Part shown: positions 35,072 to 43,329 of the stretch, piece after piece
Position numbering within the stretch: position 1 is the first letter of the stretch
Layout of the letters: each line of letters opens with the position of its first letter
Assembly (NCBI GenBank): GCA_000828835.1
Contig: AP014633.1
Span: forward strand, 2,170,001-2,234,000
Source of the DNA: Thioploca ingrica
GTDB lineage: Bacteria > Pseudomonadota > Gammaproteobacteria > Beggiatoales > Beggiatoaceae
Length of the DNA stretch: 64,000 bases
Direction: 5' to 3'
Position numbers and translations under genes: made by a program
Notes under the pieces: generated by a model
Seen by the model: only the letters and a program-made list of their open reading frames with translations
Databases searched by the model: none
What the model was told of the DNA's origin: nothing

Positions 35072-35488
35072 TTAAATAGCCGAATACCATTTAGAACCAA
35101 ATAAACCCCCTTCCTTGGCTTTCCAACCATTTTCCTCCATCATGTTCTTGAGTCGCTTTTTCATCTCTGGTTCTGGAATTTTATTCTTACTAGCCGATTT
35201 GAAAATCGCCAGCGTATCTTCAAATTCCTTCTTATCCACTTTGCCATCATTAGTGGCAAACCTTTCTAACATTTCTTTAGCCCGTTCTTCAGCCTCCCGT
35301 TCGAGAACTAAGCCTTTGTCCGCCGCAACTTGGCGGATAATCGCTAACCCTTCCTCAACTCCGATTCCCTTTTTAATTCCTTCTTCAAGAATTTTTTTCT
35401 CTTCTTTCCGATCAATATATTTATCATCAAACACTTGTAGCATAATGTAATCAACAAATGCTTTTTTGACATCCCCTGATAGCATCAT
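35072..35488 (-). CDS. Member 3 of a tandem triplet of 138-residue helical proteins
   Basis: A 138-residue, charged, helix-rich cytoplasmic protein with no assigned family. Conserved landmarks shared by all three copies are QVFDDKYIDRKEEKKIL, an EF-hand-like segment NDGKVDKKEFED near residue 76, and the C-terminal WKAKEGGLFGSKWYSAI. An AAGGAG site precedes the ATG. It is last in a three-gene array on one strand with gaps of 35 and 24 nt, suggesting one transcript and unequal-crossover origin. Confidence 0.85.
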   Translation of the reverse strand: MMLSGDVKKAFVDYIMLQVFDDKYIDRKEEKKILEEGIKKGIGVEEGLAIIRQVAADKGLVLEREAEERAKEMLERFATNDGKVDKKEFEDTLAIFKSASKNKIPEPEMKKRLKNMMEENGWKAKEGGLFGSKWYSAI

Positions 35489-35523
35489 AGTTAAAACTCC
35501 TTAATTCAGAATAAAAAACCAAT

Positions 35524-35940
35524 TTAAATTGCTGAATACCACTTGGTTCCAAATAATCCACCTTCCTTAGCTTTCCAAGCATTATCCTCCATCATTTTTT
35601 TCAACCGCTGTTTTATTTCTGGTTCAGTCAGCTTACCCTTAGTAGCTGTTTTCAATAAGTTAACCGCTTCCTCAAATTCCTTTTTATCGACTTTACCATC
35701 ATTACTCGCGGCTCTTTCGAGAACAGCTTGCGCTTGTTCTTCAGCATCTCTTTCAACTACTAACCCCTTATCAGCCGCAACTTGTCGAATGAGAGATAAA
35801 CTTTCTTCTACTCCAATCCCATTTTTAACACCGACCTCAAGGATTCTTTTTTCTTCTTGACGACTGATGTATTGATCATCAAAAGCTTGCAATTTAATGA
35901 ACTCAATAAACTGAGTTTTAATACCTTCTGGAACAGTCAT
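35524..35940 (-). CDS. Member 2 of a tandem triplet of 138-residue helical proteins
   Basis: A 138-residue paralogue of its two neighbours, with the same blocks (QAFDDQYISRQEEKRILEVG, NDGKVDKKEFEEA, WKAKEGGLFGTKWYSAI). The NDGKVDKKEFE stretch has acidic residues at EF-hand spacing but only in part of the loop, so calcium binding is uncertain. An AGGAGAAATAGT leader precedes the ATG. The function is unknown. Confidence 0.85.
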   Translation of the reverse strand: MTVPEGIKTQFIEFIKLQAFDDQYISRQEEKRILEVGVKNGIGVEESLSLIRQVAADKGLVVERDAEEQAQAVLERAASNDGKVDKKEFEEAVNLLKTATKGKLTEPEIKQRLKKMMEDNAWKAKEGGLFGTKWYSAI

Positions 35941-35964
35941 ACTATTTCTCCTTTAACACTCACT

Positions 35965-36387
35965 TTACTCTGGTATGGATGAAAACCATTTAGAACCAAA
36001 TAACCCACCTTCCTTGGCTTTCCAACCTCTTTCCAATATTATTTTTTTTAACCGCTTTTTTAGTTCTGGTTCTGGCACTTTGCCTTTACAGGAAGATTTA
36101 AATAGTGCCAATGCATCTTCAAATTCTTTCTTATCAATAACCCCATCATTGAGCGCAAATTGTTGTAAAATTTCTTTAATTCGCTCTTCCACTTCTCTTT
36201 CAATGACCCAACCTTTTTCTGCCGCAATTTGTCGCATGATCGCCAATCCGTCATCAACACTCATTCCTTGTTTGATTCCTTCAGCCAGAATCTTTTTTTC
36301 TTCTTGACGATCAATATATTGATCATCAAAAACTTGTAGCATAATATATTCAATAAATTGTTTTTTAACCGGTTCAGATACAGCCAT
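35965..36387 (-). CDS. Member 1 of a tandem triplet of 138-residue helical proteins
   Basis: A 140-residue first member of the triplet on the minus strand, with QVFDDQYIDRQEEKKILAEG, NDGVIDKKEFEDA and WKAKEGGLFGSKWFSSIPE. It is the most divergent in the middle region. A GGGAGAATAGGT leader carries a ribosome site. The promoter for the three genes should lie in 36388-36500; no consensus was identified there. Confidence 0.85.
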   Translation of the reverse strand: MAVSEPVKKQFIEYIMLQVFDDQYIDRQEEKKILAEGIKQGMSVDDGLAIMRQIAAEKGWVIEREVEERIKEILQQFALNDGVIDKKEFEDALALFKSSCKGKVPEPELKKRLKKIILERGWKAKEGGLFGSKWFSSIPE

Positions 36388-36736
36388 TACCTATTCTCCC
36401 ATAGAAGAATAACATTCTACTCAAGTTAATTAAGTTTCACACAAACCCAGTCGTTGTTCAAGAATTTTTTGATACTTCTCATGTAAATTTAACGAGTTAA
36501 TGTAAAATTGATGAAAAATGTTCTAAGCCTTTACAATACTAAGCTAATGCCTTAAATTATAACAACGCCATTCTCCATCAAGCTGGATTAAATGAAGGAT
36601 GAAAAAGTTAATGATATCATTTTGAGTTAACTTATTCATCTTCTCCAAAGGAACGATGGCGTGTCAGCCTGAATAAAAGGGCTTTTTTGTAGATAAAGGA
36701 CTTTATTTAATAGCGTCAACGAGGATAGAGAAAGAA
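36388..36736. other. 349-bp divergent intergenic region
   Basis: Separates the helical triplet (minus) from the Gly/Met-repeat gene (plus) and must hold both promoters. It is AT-rich, with TTTACAAT-like segments near 36530, but I see no palindrome, dispersed repeat or small gene that I can support. Confidence 0.4.
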
Positions 36737-37696
36737 ATGATGCACAACATAAAAAAATCGCTAGGACTTGCTACTGTTATTAGTACGTTACTCACTGTTC
36801 CTCATATAGCTACTGCGTATTACGGTATGGATGGTATGCAAGGTTATGGTATGGGTGGCATGGGCATGAACGGCATGTACCCGATGGGTGGCATGGGCGG
36901 CATGTACCCGATGTACGGTGGTGGCATGGGTGGCATGGGCGGCATGTACCCGATGTACGGTGGTGGTATGGGTGGCATGGGCGGCATGGGCCAGACGTAC
37001 GGTGGTGGTATGGGCGGCATGTACCCGATGTACGGTGGTGGTGGTATGGGTGGCATGGGCCAGACGTACGGTGGTGGTATGGGTGGCATGTACCCGATGT
37101 ACGGTGGTGGTATGGGTGGCATGGGCGGCATGTACCCGATGTACGGTGGTGGCATGGGTGGCATGGGTGGCATGGGTCAGACGTACGGTGGTGGTATGGG
37201 CGGCATGTATCCCATGTCTGGAATGCAAGGGATGCAAGGGATGCAAGGGATGCAAGGCGGTTGCACACCTAAAACGGGTGAACAACAAGACCAAAGCAGC
37301 ATGAGTGGGATGCAAGGTATGTATCCTATGTATGGTGGGATGCAAGGTATGTATCCCATGTATGGTGGGATGCAAGGTATGCAAGGTATGTATCCCATGT
37401 ATGGCATGATGAATAATATGTCTGGCATGGGTGGCATGTCTGGCATGGGCGGCATGTCTGGTATGGGCGGCATGTCTGGCATGGGCGGCATGTCTGGTAT
37501 GGGTGGCATGTCTGGTATGGGTGGCATGCGTGGCATGTCTGACATGAGCGGTATGTCTTCTAGCAAGGAAGGCAGTACGTCTGGCATATCTAGTATGGAC
37601 GCCATGTCTGGCATGAGTAATGGTGGTACGACGGGAATGAGTGGCATGTCATCCGGTGGCATGTCATCCGGTGGTAATAAAAAAGAAGAAAAATAA
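36737..37696 (+). CDS. Secreted Gly/Met-repeat protein
   Basis: A 319-residue protein with a Sec signal (KKSLGLATVISTLLTVPHIA, cleaved near ATA-YYG) followed by low-complexity sequence built from GMGGM, MYPMYGGG, GMQGM and SGMGGM units. It ends in a Ser/Lys-rich tail. Methionine and glycine dominate; one cysteine (GGCTPKTGEQQ) breaks the pattern. Met-rich secreted proteins can bind Cu(I) or take up oxidants, while Gly/Tyr repeats suit sheath or surface structural roles; neither is established here. The underlying DNA is a series of near-exact repeats, so copy number should vary between strains. Confidence 0.85.
   Translation: MMHNIKKSLGLATVISTLLTVPHIATAYYGMDGMQGYGMGGMGMNGMYPMGGMGGMYPMYGGGMGGMGGMYPMYGGGMGGMGGMGQTYGGGMGGMYPMYGGGGMGGMGQTYGGGMGGMYPMYGGGMGGMGGMYPMYGGGMGGMGGMGQTYGGGMGGMYPMSGMQGMQGMQGMQGGCTPKTGEQQDQSSMSGMQGMYPMYGGMQGMYPMYGGMQGMQGMYPMYGMMNNMSGMGGMSGMGGMSGMGGMSGMGGMSGMGGMSGMGGMRGMSDMSGMSSSKEGSTSGISSMDAMSGMSNGGTTGMSGMSSGGMSSGGNKKEEK
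36836..37550 (+). repeat. Coding tandem repeats of the Gly/Met protein
   Basis: The DNA alternates near-identical units such as GGTGGTATGGGTGGCATGGG and CATGTACCCGATGTACGGTG (36850-37200). Blocks of ATGCAAGG (37220-37255) and then ATGTCTGGCATGGGCGGC (37425-37530) follow. Third-base changes within units are few, indicating recent expansion or gene conversion. Confidence 0.85.
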
Positions 37697-37736
37697 GGTA
37701 AAAGGTACAACACAACATTAGTGTTTAGGATAGTCA

Positions 37737-38140
37737 ACTACCCCGTCCTCAAGGACGGAGCTTGCCAAAGCTAGGTTGACCAGACTCAGTTGCTCGCAAG
37801 GGTAGCTACGCTTACCAGAGGTCGTTAAGACTTACCCGTGGATGCTTCCTGAGTCCACTGCTCTAAAAGGTTAGAATTACGCTGGGGAAAGGTAAAGCCC
37901 CGAAGGTTTTAACCGCTACTAGCCATAGTAGGAGCCGCTGGTAAGCCTTGTCGAAGGGAGCTGGCGGGAAACCGCCGCGTCACTAGCCCCGTAAGGGGAG
38001 GGCTTAACCGCCTGACCGCTGGGAAAGACCAGCACCTCATTTTTACTTACCGAGATAACCTAACAACCAGAGGAGCGAGAACCGGGTCGGCTTACGCCGA
38101 CGCGCTATCCCTCCCCGTCCTCAAGAACGAGGTTTCTCGC
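37737..38140. mobile_element. TnpB-less IS200/IS605-like relic with structured interior
   Basis: Bounded by related palindromic ends: CCGTCCTCAAGGACGG at 37743-37758 and CCCCGTCCTCAAGAACGAGG near 38114-38133, the type of end seen on tnpB-carrying IS200/IS605 elements. About 350 nt between them contain no transposase reading frame, but several GC-rich stems are present (for example CTAGCCCCGTAAGGGG and GCTGGTAAGC segments). Such regions beside tnpB encode the guide omega-RNA; here the protein gene is absent, so this is an internally deleted, non-autonomous copy or an orphan structured RNA. Confidence 0.6.
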
Positions 38141-38165
38141 GCAATTTGATGATAAGGAGAATCTA

Positions 38166-38534
38166 ATGGAAAAAAAAGGTGCTTTAGTTAATATTAACCA
38201 GAAATTGACTCTGGCTATAATGCTAGGACTATGCCTTAACTTCAATGTTATGGGAGCTGAACAAGCTAGTGAGCAATCAGCAGAATATATTTCGCTAACA
38301 GCCGGTGTTCAACCGGATCAACGCCCAGCAGGGGCACCAATAATAACAGAAGTTGCAAAAGATAAAGAATGGTATAAACGAGCAGAAACGGGATTACAAC
38401 CTCCTTTCTCACCCAGTTTAAGTTTTTTACTTTATCAAGGTAATTGGTTTAATCCTTTTATTAGAGCCGGTATGCTTGGAAAATATGATATCCGTGGATG
38501 GCATAATCAAGCTCCACAAGCTGTTTGGAGATAA
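38166..38534 (+). CDS. Small secreted protein of unknown function
   Basis: A 122-residue protein with a signal peptide (LTLAIMLGLCLNFNVMGAE, cleavage near MGA-EQA). AAGGAG at 38155-38160 fixes the start at 38166. The mature part is about 90 residues, ends in GWHNQAPQAVWR and has several tryptophans and prolines. No family is recognised. It lies just after the IS605-like relic, which separates it from the Gly/Met-repeat gene. Confidence 0.75.
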   Translation: MEKKGALVNINQKLTLAIMLGLCLNFNVMGAEQASEQSAEYISLTAGVQPDQRPAGAPIITEVAKDKEWYKRAETGLQPPFSPSLSFLLYQGNWFNPFIRAGMLGKYDIRGWHNQAPQAVWR

Positions 38535-38576
38535 TTGGTAACGCTTGAGAAGAATATCATCTAGGCGAAGGCGAGT

Positions 38577-38605
38577 GTAGGTGGGAAGAGCGAAGCGAAT
38601 CCCAC
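38577..38605 (+). repeat. GTAG-type palindrome
   Basis: GTAG (38577-38580), stem GTGGGA, loop AGAGCGAAGCGAA, stem TCCCAC (to 38605), then TTTT. The T-run directly after the stem means this copy could also serve as a terminator for the small secreted protein gene ending at 38534. Confidence 0.75.
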
Positions 38606-38628
38606 CTTTTTAGAGTTAACCTCAACAT

Positions 38629-38742
38629 ATGCTTTTATCTTTAATTATTGTCATTTCATTTTTATTTTTTATCTTAGGGGGAATAGAATTATTTTATATC
38701 TTATCGGTGGATAATTTTAATCACGAGTTGGTATTAACTTAA
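38629..38742 (+). CDS. Possible 37-residue membrane peptide
   Basis: A short frame from ATG 38629 encodes one hydrophobic segment (MLLSLIIVISFLFFILGG) and a short polar tail. No convincing ribosome site precedes it. Its stop lies inside the dispersed TTAACTTAA motif at 38733-38757. It may be a small membrane protein or a chance frame in AT-rich DNA. Confidence 0.25.
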   Translation: MLLSLIIVISFLFFILGGIELFYILSVDNFNHELVLT

Positions 38743-38757
38743 TAGCAATGACCCTAC
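38733..38757 (+). repeat. Copy of the TTAACTTAATGGCAGTG-type motif
   Basis: ATTAACTTAATAGCAATG followed by ACCCTAC. The same GACCCTA extension follows the copy at 28339, so the conserved part reaches beyond the 18-bp core. Confidence 0.6.
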
Positions 38758-38788
38758 ACCGCTGATGGTATCAATTCAGTTAGTTTTA

Positions 38789-41248
38789 TCAGCGAAGACA
38801 CTTTGAAGATTTCTCTTGAGGGTGACGCAAAATTTGCACTTTTTCAAAATCTTCACGGCAAAGTTCATAAACAGAACAAGGCGTTACCGTACGGTAAGTG
38901 GTTGTTGACGATATCGGTTGCCAAAGTGCTTCTTCACCAAAGAAATCTCCAGCCATTAAGGTTGCCACATCTTTATCGTATTCTTGTTCTAAACGCGAAA
39001 CCCGAATGACACCATGGACAATGAGGTAAAGGGAATCATTTGAATCGCCGGGTTTGAGGATAATTTCTCGTGCCGGAAACATCCGGGTCTTGAGATAATT
39101 CATAATCAGTTTACCTTCTTCTGGCGAAATATTTCTAAATACCGGCACTTTAGATAATAGCTGCAGCGGATCCAGATGTAAGTGAGCCACAGCCAATTTG
39201 ACTCCACTTTGTTCATAGATTTGGGTATCGAGGTTTTTCAGCATGGTTTGGGCAACACCAGCAGCTAAAAACCCCGCTTGAGCTTGTTCAGTAATCGCTT
39301 CGCGTTCGGCATGTAAAATTAAACGTTCTGCGAGTTGTTCTTGCATGGTGGCTACAAATTCAGCAAATTGTTCAGTGGTGTTATCAATCCGTGCTCTAGC
39401 AGAATCGTGCCACCGACGATAATGAGAACGGACTTTTTCTATGACCTGTGGACGAATCGATTCAGTTTGGCTAAGTTCATCCAAATAAGCCAAGATATGA
39501 ATGTTACCTTGGTGTCGTCCCCAAGCTTCTTCATAATCTTTGGCGGTTTGGAGTGCGTTCCAATATCTGGCCCAACGTCTAGTCATTGGTAAATTTTCCA
39601 GAAAATTTAGCAAAGTTATTTGCCAACGCTCCAGCCAAAGAAAATGTAAAGTAAACCGAGGTAATTGACCTTCATGTCGGATCGCTTCAGTCTGTAATTC
39701 CAGCGAATAAATCAATTTGCGGTAAGCTCGTTCGGATAAATGTCCTTTGGCAAACATTTCATCGTAAAGCGTTTTTTCTTCGGCAAAGATCCGTAAAAAT
39801 AATAAATGTTGTTCTTCCTCCGAGGAGGCCGCTATTTTTTGTAAATTGATAAATTGGTTCCGAGTATCACGAATATTTTCTTCACAACGTCGACACTGGC
39901 GTTCGGCAATTCGTGCTGAAAATAGGCCACCTTGTTGAAATTCTGGAATCCGACCAAATGCCCGTTGTTGCGCTTTCAGTTTACCCTCAATACGTGATAG
40001 CTTGTCCACTAATGAAGGCGTATCTAATTTTAACCAGTGGATCAACTTATTGAGTGTTAAACCTTTTACCAATAAAGTAAACAATACGGCACTGATGACG
40101 ACATCTAAAAAAGTATCAGCCAGGGCGAATTCATCTAAGGTGAGTACCATAGCCAGCGCAATAGCGCCGCGTAATGAACCCCAATACATGACCGTACTAT
40201 AACGCCAGTGAATGGGTCGCTGGTAAGGTAACCAGTTCATGATGGCAGTTAAACCATAAACCACAATAGCGCGTGATAGCAACATCGCTATAATCACGAT
40301 AGCCACTAAACCCCCATGTTTCCAGATAGTCAGATGGAGACTTAATCCAGTGAGTAAAAAAATCAACGCATAAGCCACTTGAGCTAGGTATTTCCAAAAT
40401 TGCTGCAGATATTGATAAGTAAGCGGGGAGAGTTTACTTTGTTCCCAACTACCCAGGGCAATTCCGACTATGGCTACTGCCATGACGCCACTGACTTCTA
40501 AACCTTCTTCAGCTAACAAAAAAGCGCCATAAACTAATAAAATAGTTAGAGAAATTTCTATAAAAGTGTTTTTTTCTAACTGCTGCAACAACCAGCCGAT
40601 GATAAGTGCCATAGCCCAACCCACCACAATCCCACCGATAAATTTCCAAGCAAAGGTTTCTACTCCTTGCCAAAGTGTATCACTGGGAAAATGACCGACA
40701 CTCACCATGGGAAGAATAATGGCGGTCGCAATGATGGCAGCGACATTATTAAATAAGCTTTCGCCTTCGATTAAAACGATTAACCGTTTAGGAGCATTGA
40801 GTCGTTTAAATAAGGCGATGATTGCTACGGGGTCGGTGGCGCTTAAAATTGTACCTAGCAACAAGGCATTCGGTAAATTGAGCGAGGTGAAATACCAAAT
40901 CGCTATTCCCATCAAAGTAATCGACAGCAATAAACCCGGAACCGCTAAAATCAATATGGGCAAAAGGGTATACCCTAATTGCCGGGCATCTAATTTAAAA
41001 GCCGCTGCGAAGATCAAGGTGGGTAACAAAATTAATAGTAAAATTGGCGGGAACCAGTCATGCAAAAATAATTCTTGTAACGGTTGTGACACCATCTCAA
41101 ATTGAGCGAGTAGTATTCCTACTAATACTAACACGGCTGGAAATGGCAAATGGATACGGTTACTGACTGCTAAACTCAGGGTCGCCGTAAATAGCAATAA
41201 TAGAATGAGAATAACAAATTCGATAAAAGAACTAGGTGGATATAACAT
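38789..41248 (-). CDS. CPA1-type Na+/H+ antiporter with cyclic-nucleotide-binding tail
   Basis: An 819-residue inner-membrane protein. Residues 1 to about 410 form 12 or so transmembrane helices of the CPA1 Na+/H+ exchanger family, with ATDPVAIIALFKRL carrying the ion-binding aspartate. Residues about 440-690 are a charged helical cytoplasmic region, and residues about 695-810 are a cyclic-nucleotide-binding-like domain (LYLIVHGVIRVSRLE, FFGEEALWQP). The ATG at 41248 is chosen over an upstream TTG at 41257. It lies 2 nt after the stop of the receiver-kinase gene, so they form an operon, and the antiporter may be tuned by both nucleotide and two-component signals. Confidence 0.92.
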   Translation of the reverse strand: MLYPPSSFIEFVILILLLLFTATLSLAVSNRIHLPFPAVLVLVGILLAQFEMVSQPLQELFLHDWFPPILLLILLPTLIFAAAFKLDARQLGYTLLPILILAVPGLLLSITLMGIAIWYFTSLNLPNALLLGTILSATDPVAIIALFKRLNAPKRLIVLIEGESLFNNVAAIIATAIILPMVSVGHFPSDTLWQGVETFAWKFIGGIVVGWAMALIIGWLLQQLEKNTFIEISLTILLVYGAFLLAEEGLEVSGVMAVAIVGIALGSWEQSKLSPLTYQYLQQFWKYLAQVAYALIFLLTGLSLHLTIWKHGGLVAIVIIAMLLSRAIVVYGLTAIMNWLPYQRPIHWRYSTVMYWGSLRGAIALAMVLTLDEFALADTFLDVVISAVLFTLLVKGLTLNKLIHWLKLDTPSLVDKLSRIEGKLKAQQRAFGRIPEFQQGGLFSARIAERQCRRCEENIRDTRNQFINLQKIAASSEEEQHLLFLRIFAEEKTLYDEMFAKGHLSERAYRKLIYSLELQTEAIRHEGQLPRFTLHFLWLERWQITLLNFLENLPMTRRWARYWNALQTAKDYEEAWGRHQGNIHILAYLDELSQTESIRPQVIEKVRSHYRRWHDSARARIDNTTEQFAEFVATMQEQLAERLILHAEREAITEQAQAGFLAAGVAQTMLKNLDTQIYEQSGVKLAVAHLHLDPLQLLSKVPVFRNISPEEGKLIMNYLKTRMFPAREIILKPGDSNDSLYLIVHGVIRVSRLEQEYDKDVATLMAGDFFGEEALWQPISSTTTYRTVTPCSVYELCREDFEKVQILRHPQEKSSKCLR

Positions 41249-41250
41249 TA

Positions 41251-42720
41251 TTAACAATTTTTTGATTCTGAAGTGGAAACTAAGGGTAAAGTTAATTCTA
41301 CAGTAATACCGGGTTGATCTTCACGATTATATAAGCGGCAACTCCCACAACTGCTCCAGACTAACCGCGCAATCATTGCTAATCCTAATCCCATCCCTTT
41401 TACTTCGCCGGTAAAATATCTTTCACTTTGATAATAGGGCGTCCAGACTTTAGTTAACTCCTGGCTCGGTAAATGCCGACCATTATCACTGACACAAAGT
41501 AAAACCGACTGGGGATCGGGTGCTGGTGTTATTACAATTTCTATCGTTGGGTTTTGTTGCGGATGAAACTTTTTTGCATTAGTTAGCAATTCACGAAGTA
41601 CCAATTCTAGCGCTTGACTCGAAAAAGCTAAGAAAGCCTCTGTTAGCACCTCATCAATTTGAGGTGTGCCAGTATCGATTTCTAAATCACCCTTGATATT
41701 ATTCAATAGGGTACTGAGTTTAGCTAGCTTAAAAGTACTGTTCAATTGGAGCAATTGTGAAGAGTCTACATAGCGCAAAATATCCAGAATTTGAACTTGT
41801 AACCGTTTAGCACTTTCCCGGGCAATTTTGAGCAAAGATAAGGCACGTTTACTCCCGAGATCGATATTCCTATCATCTAAAAATTGTAACCCCACTAAAC
41901 CATTAAGTGGTGCTCGTAATTTATGAGAAACCAGGGTTTGAAAAGTCCACATTTGTTGTTGCAAATTCATTTGTTCACTCACATCACGGAGACGCACCAC
42001 TTGACATCCCGAACTATCGGAGGGGGATTCTAATAATTCGACCTGTAACCACAGCAATGGCATTTGATTGGTTTCAGAACGAACTAAATAGCGTGGCATG
42101 GCTCCAACATTAGAATTAGGCCAATTTTCCCAGGCAGCTTCTGGTTCACGGCGATAATGTTGTTTGTCTATGTGTTGTAAAAAACCTTCTTTCAAAGCAC
42201 TTTCTTTCAATAGACCTAAATAGAAACGGGCACAAGAATTAGCATACTGTATGGCATTACCATTATTAATCAATAAATAGCCGTCATTAGATTGTTCCAC
42301 TGCCCATTCAAAGCGAGAACGTTCTACTACCAGATGACGATAGCGTTTTAGGCGAGTAATGGTGCGAACCCGAGCCAGTAGCTCTAATTCATTAATCGGT
42401 TTACTAATAAAATCATCTGCACCGGCTTCTAGCCCTTGTAAACGAGTTTGTTCATTTTCTAAGGAAATCAGGATAAGAATAGGTATCTCTGCTAATTGAA
42501 TATCCGAGCGGAGTTGTTGACAAAGTTTAAATCCATCCGGAGTTGAATCCATGACATCTAACAAAATTAAATCGGGCATCAATTCAGTGGCTCGTTTTAA
42601 TACTTCACTCTCAGTCGCAAAAATAAGTTCATAGTGATTGGGTAAGAGAAAATTTCCTAAGATTTCACACTCTTGCTTATCATTATTAATAATCAATAAA
42701 CGACTTGTATTATGCATCAT
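41251..42720 (-). CDS. Receiver - PAS - histidine kinase
   Basis: A 489-residue cytoplasmic signalling protein. Residues 5-120 are a receiver domain (phospho-acceptor D in LILLDVMDS). Residues about 140-250 are a PAS-like domain, and residues about 255-330 are the HisKA segment with the phosphorylatable histidine in SHKLRAPLNGLVG. Residues about 375-480 are the HATPase (VSDNGRHLP, GMGLGLAMI). There is no transmembrane segment, so it takes its input from a partner kinase or an internal ligand. It is transcribed directly into the antiporter gene. Confidence 0.92.
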   Translation of the reverse strand: MMHNTSRLLIINNDKQECEILGNFLLPNHYELIFATESEVLKRATELMPDLILLDVMDSTPDGFKLCQQLRSDIQLAEIPILILISLENEQTRLQGLEAGADDFISKPINELELLARVRTITRLKRYRHLVVERSRFEWAVEQSNDGYLLINNGNAIQYANSCARFYLGLLKESALKEGFLQHIDKQHYRREPEAAWENWPNSNVGAMPRYLVRSETNQMPLLWLQVELLESPSDSSGCQVVRLRDVSEQMNLQQQMWTFQTLVSHKLRAPLNGLVGLQFLDDRNIDLGSKRALSLLKIARESAKRLQVQILDILRYVDSSQLLQLNSTFKLAKLSTLLNNIKGDLEIDTGTPQIDEVLTEAFLAFSSQALELVLRELLTNAKKFHPQQNPTIEIVITPAPDPQSVLLCVSDNGRHLPSQELTKVWTPYYQSERYFTGEVKGMGLGLAMIARLVWSSCGSCRLYNREDQPGITVELTLPLVSTSESKNC

Positions 42721-43329
42721 TAACCAGTGCCTATTTTGGAAACGAATGGGCTAAACGTAACTTGTTTGAATAGCCTTTAACTAAAAATAAGGTTTAGTAG
42801 TGCATAACGGCTAGTGATATTAGCTATGTTGCCACCGAGATTATAACCCCGAGTGACACTACCATCACTCCATGTTTAGCACTATCGAATGTTCTTGCTA
42901 TTCGCTATGATTATTGTACACAGTTAATTATCGAGAAGATGGTAAGGTACCTCAAAGAAGAAAATTAATCTAGATTATCATTATTCTTAATTATTCTAAT
43001 TTTAATTTTTAAGTCGATCGAATTACTTTTTGATTAATTCAAGGTAAGCGTATAACCTATCAATAATTCTTCTTTATCTTCAATAATCAGGTATTTTATC
43101 AAAAATGACTGTTGTTTAGACTTGAATCAAGAGAGCAGTTGATATATTTTTTAACTTTACCACTCTGTGGTATTTACCTTTAAAAAGAGTTGGTAAAATA
43201 AAGTATGACTAAAACTCCAGTTATACGGTAATGTGTTGCAACTCATTAAGATAACTCTTAATTTAGCGAGTAACTAAACAAAAATTTCTTCATGGTGTCT
43301 TTCTTAAAACATTTTATAAGGAGAAAATA
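42721..43329. other. 609-bp divergent intergenic region
   Basis: Lies between the receiver-kinase/antiporter operon and the DsrC-like gene. It is strongly AT-rich towards 43329. It holds CATCACTCCATGTTTAGCAC at 42863-42882, resembling CATCACTACCTGTTTAGCAC upstream of the multi-PAS gene. No gene or dispersed palindrome is seen in the rest. Confidence 0.4.

Noticed and set aside
36788-37384. Long minus-strand reading frames opposite the Gly/Met-repeat gene (His/Thr-rich or Pro/Met-rich)
   Set aside because: They are shadows of a three-base-periodic low-complexity gene; composition mirrors the plus-strand repeat and no ribosome site or signal is present.
36836-37550. CRISPR-like regular repeats
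   Set aside because: The repeats are in frame within a signal-peptide-bearing coding sequence, with no unique spacers.
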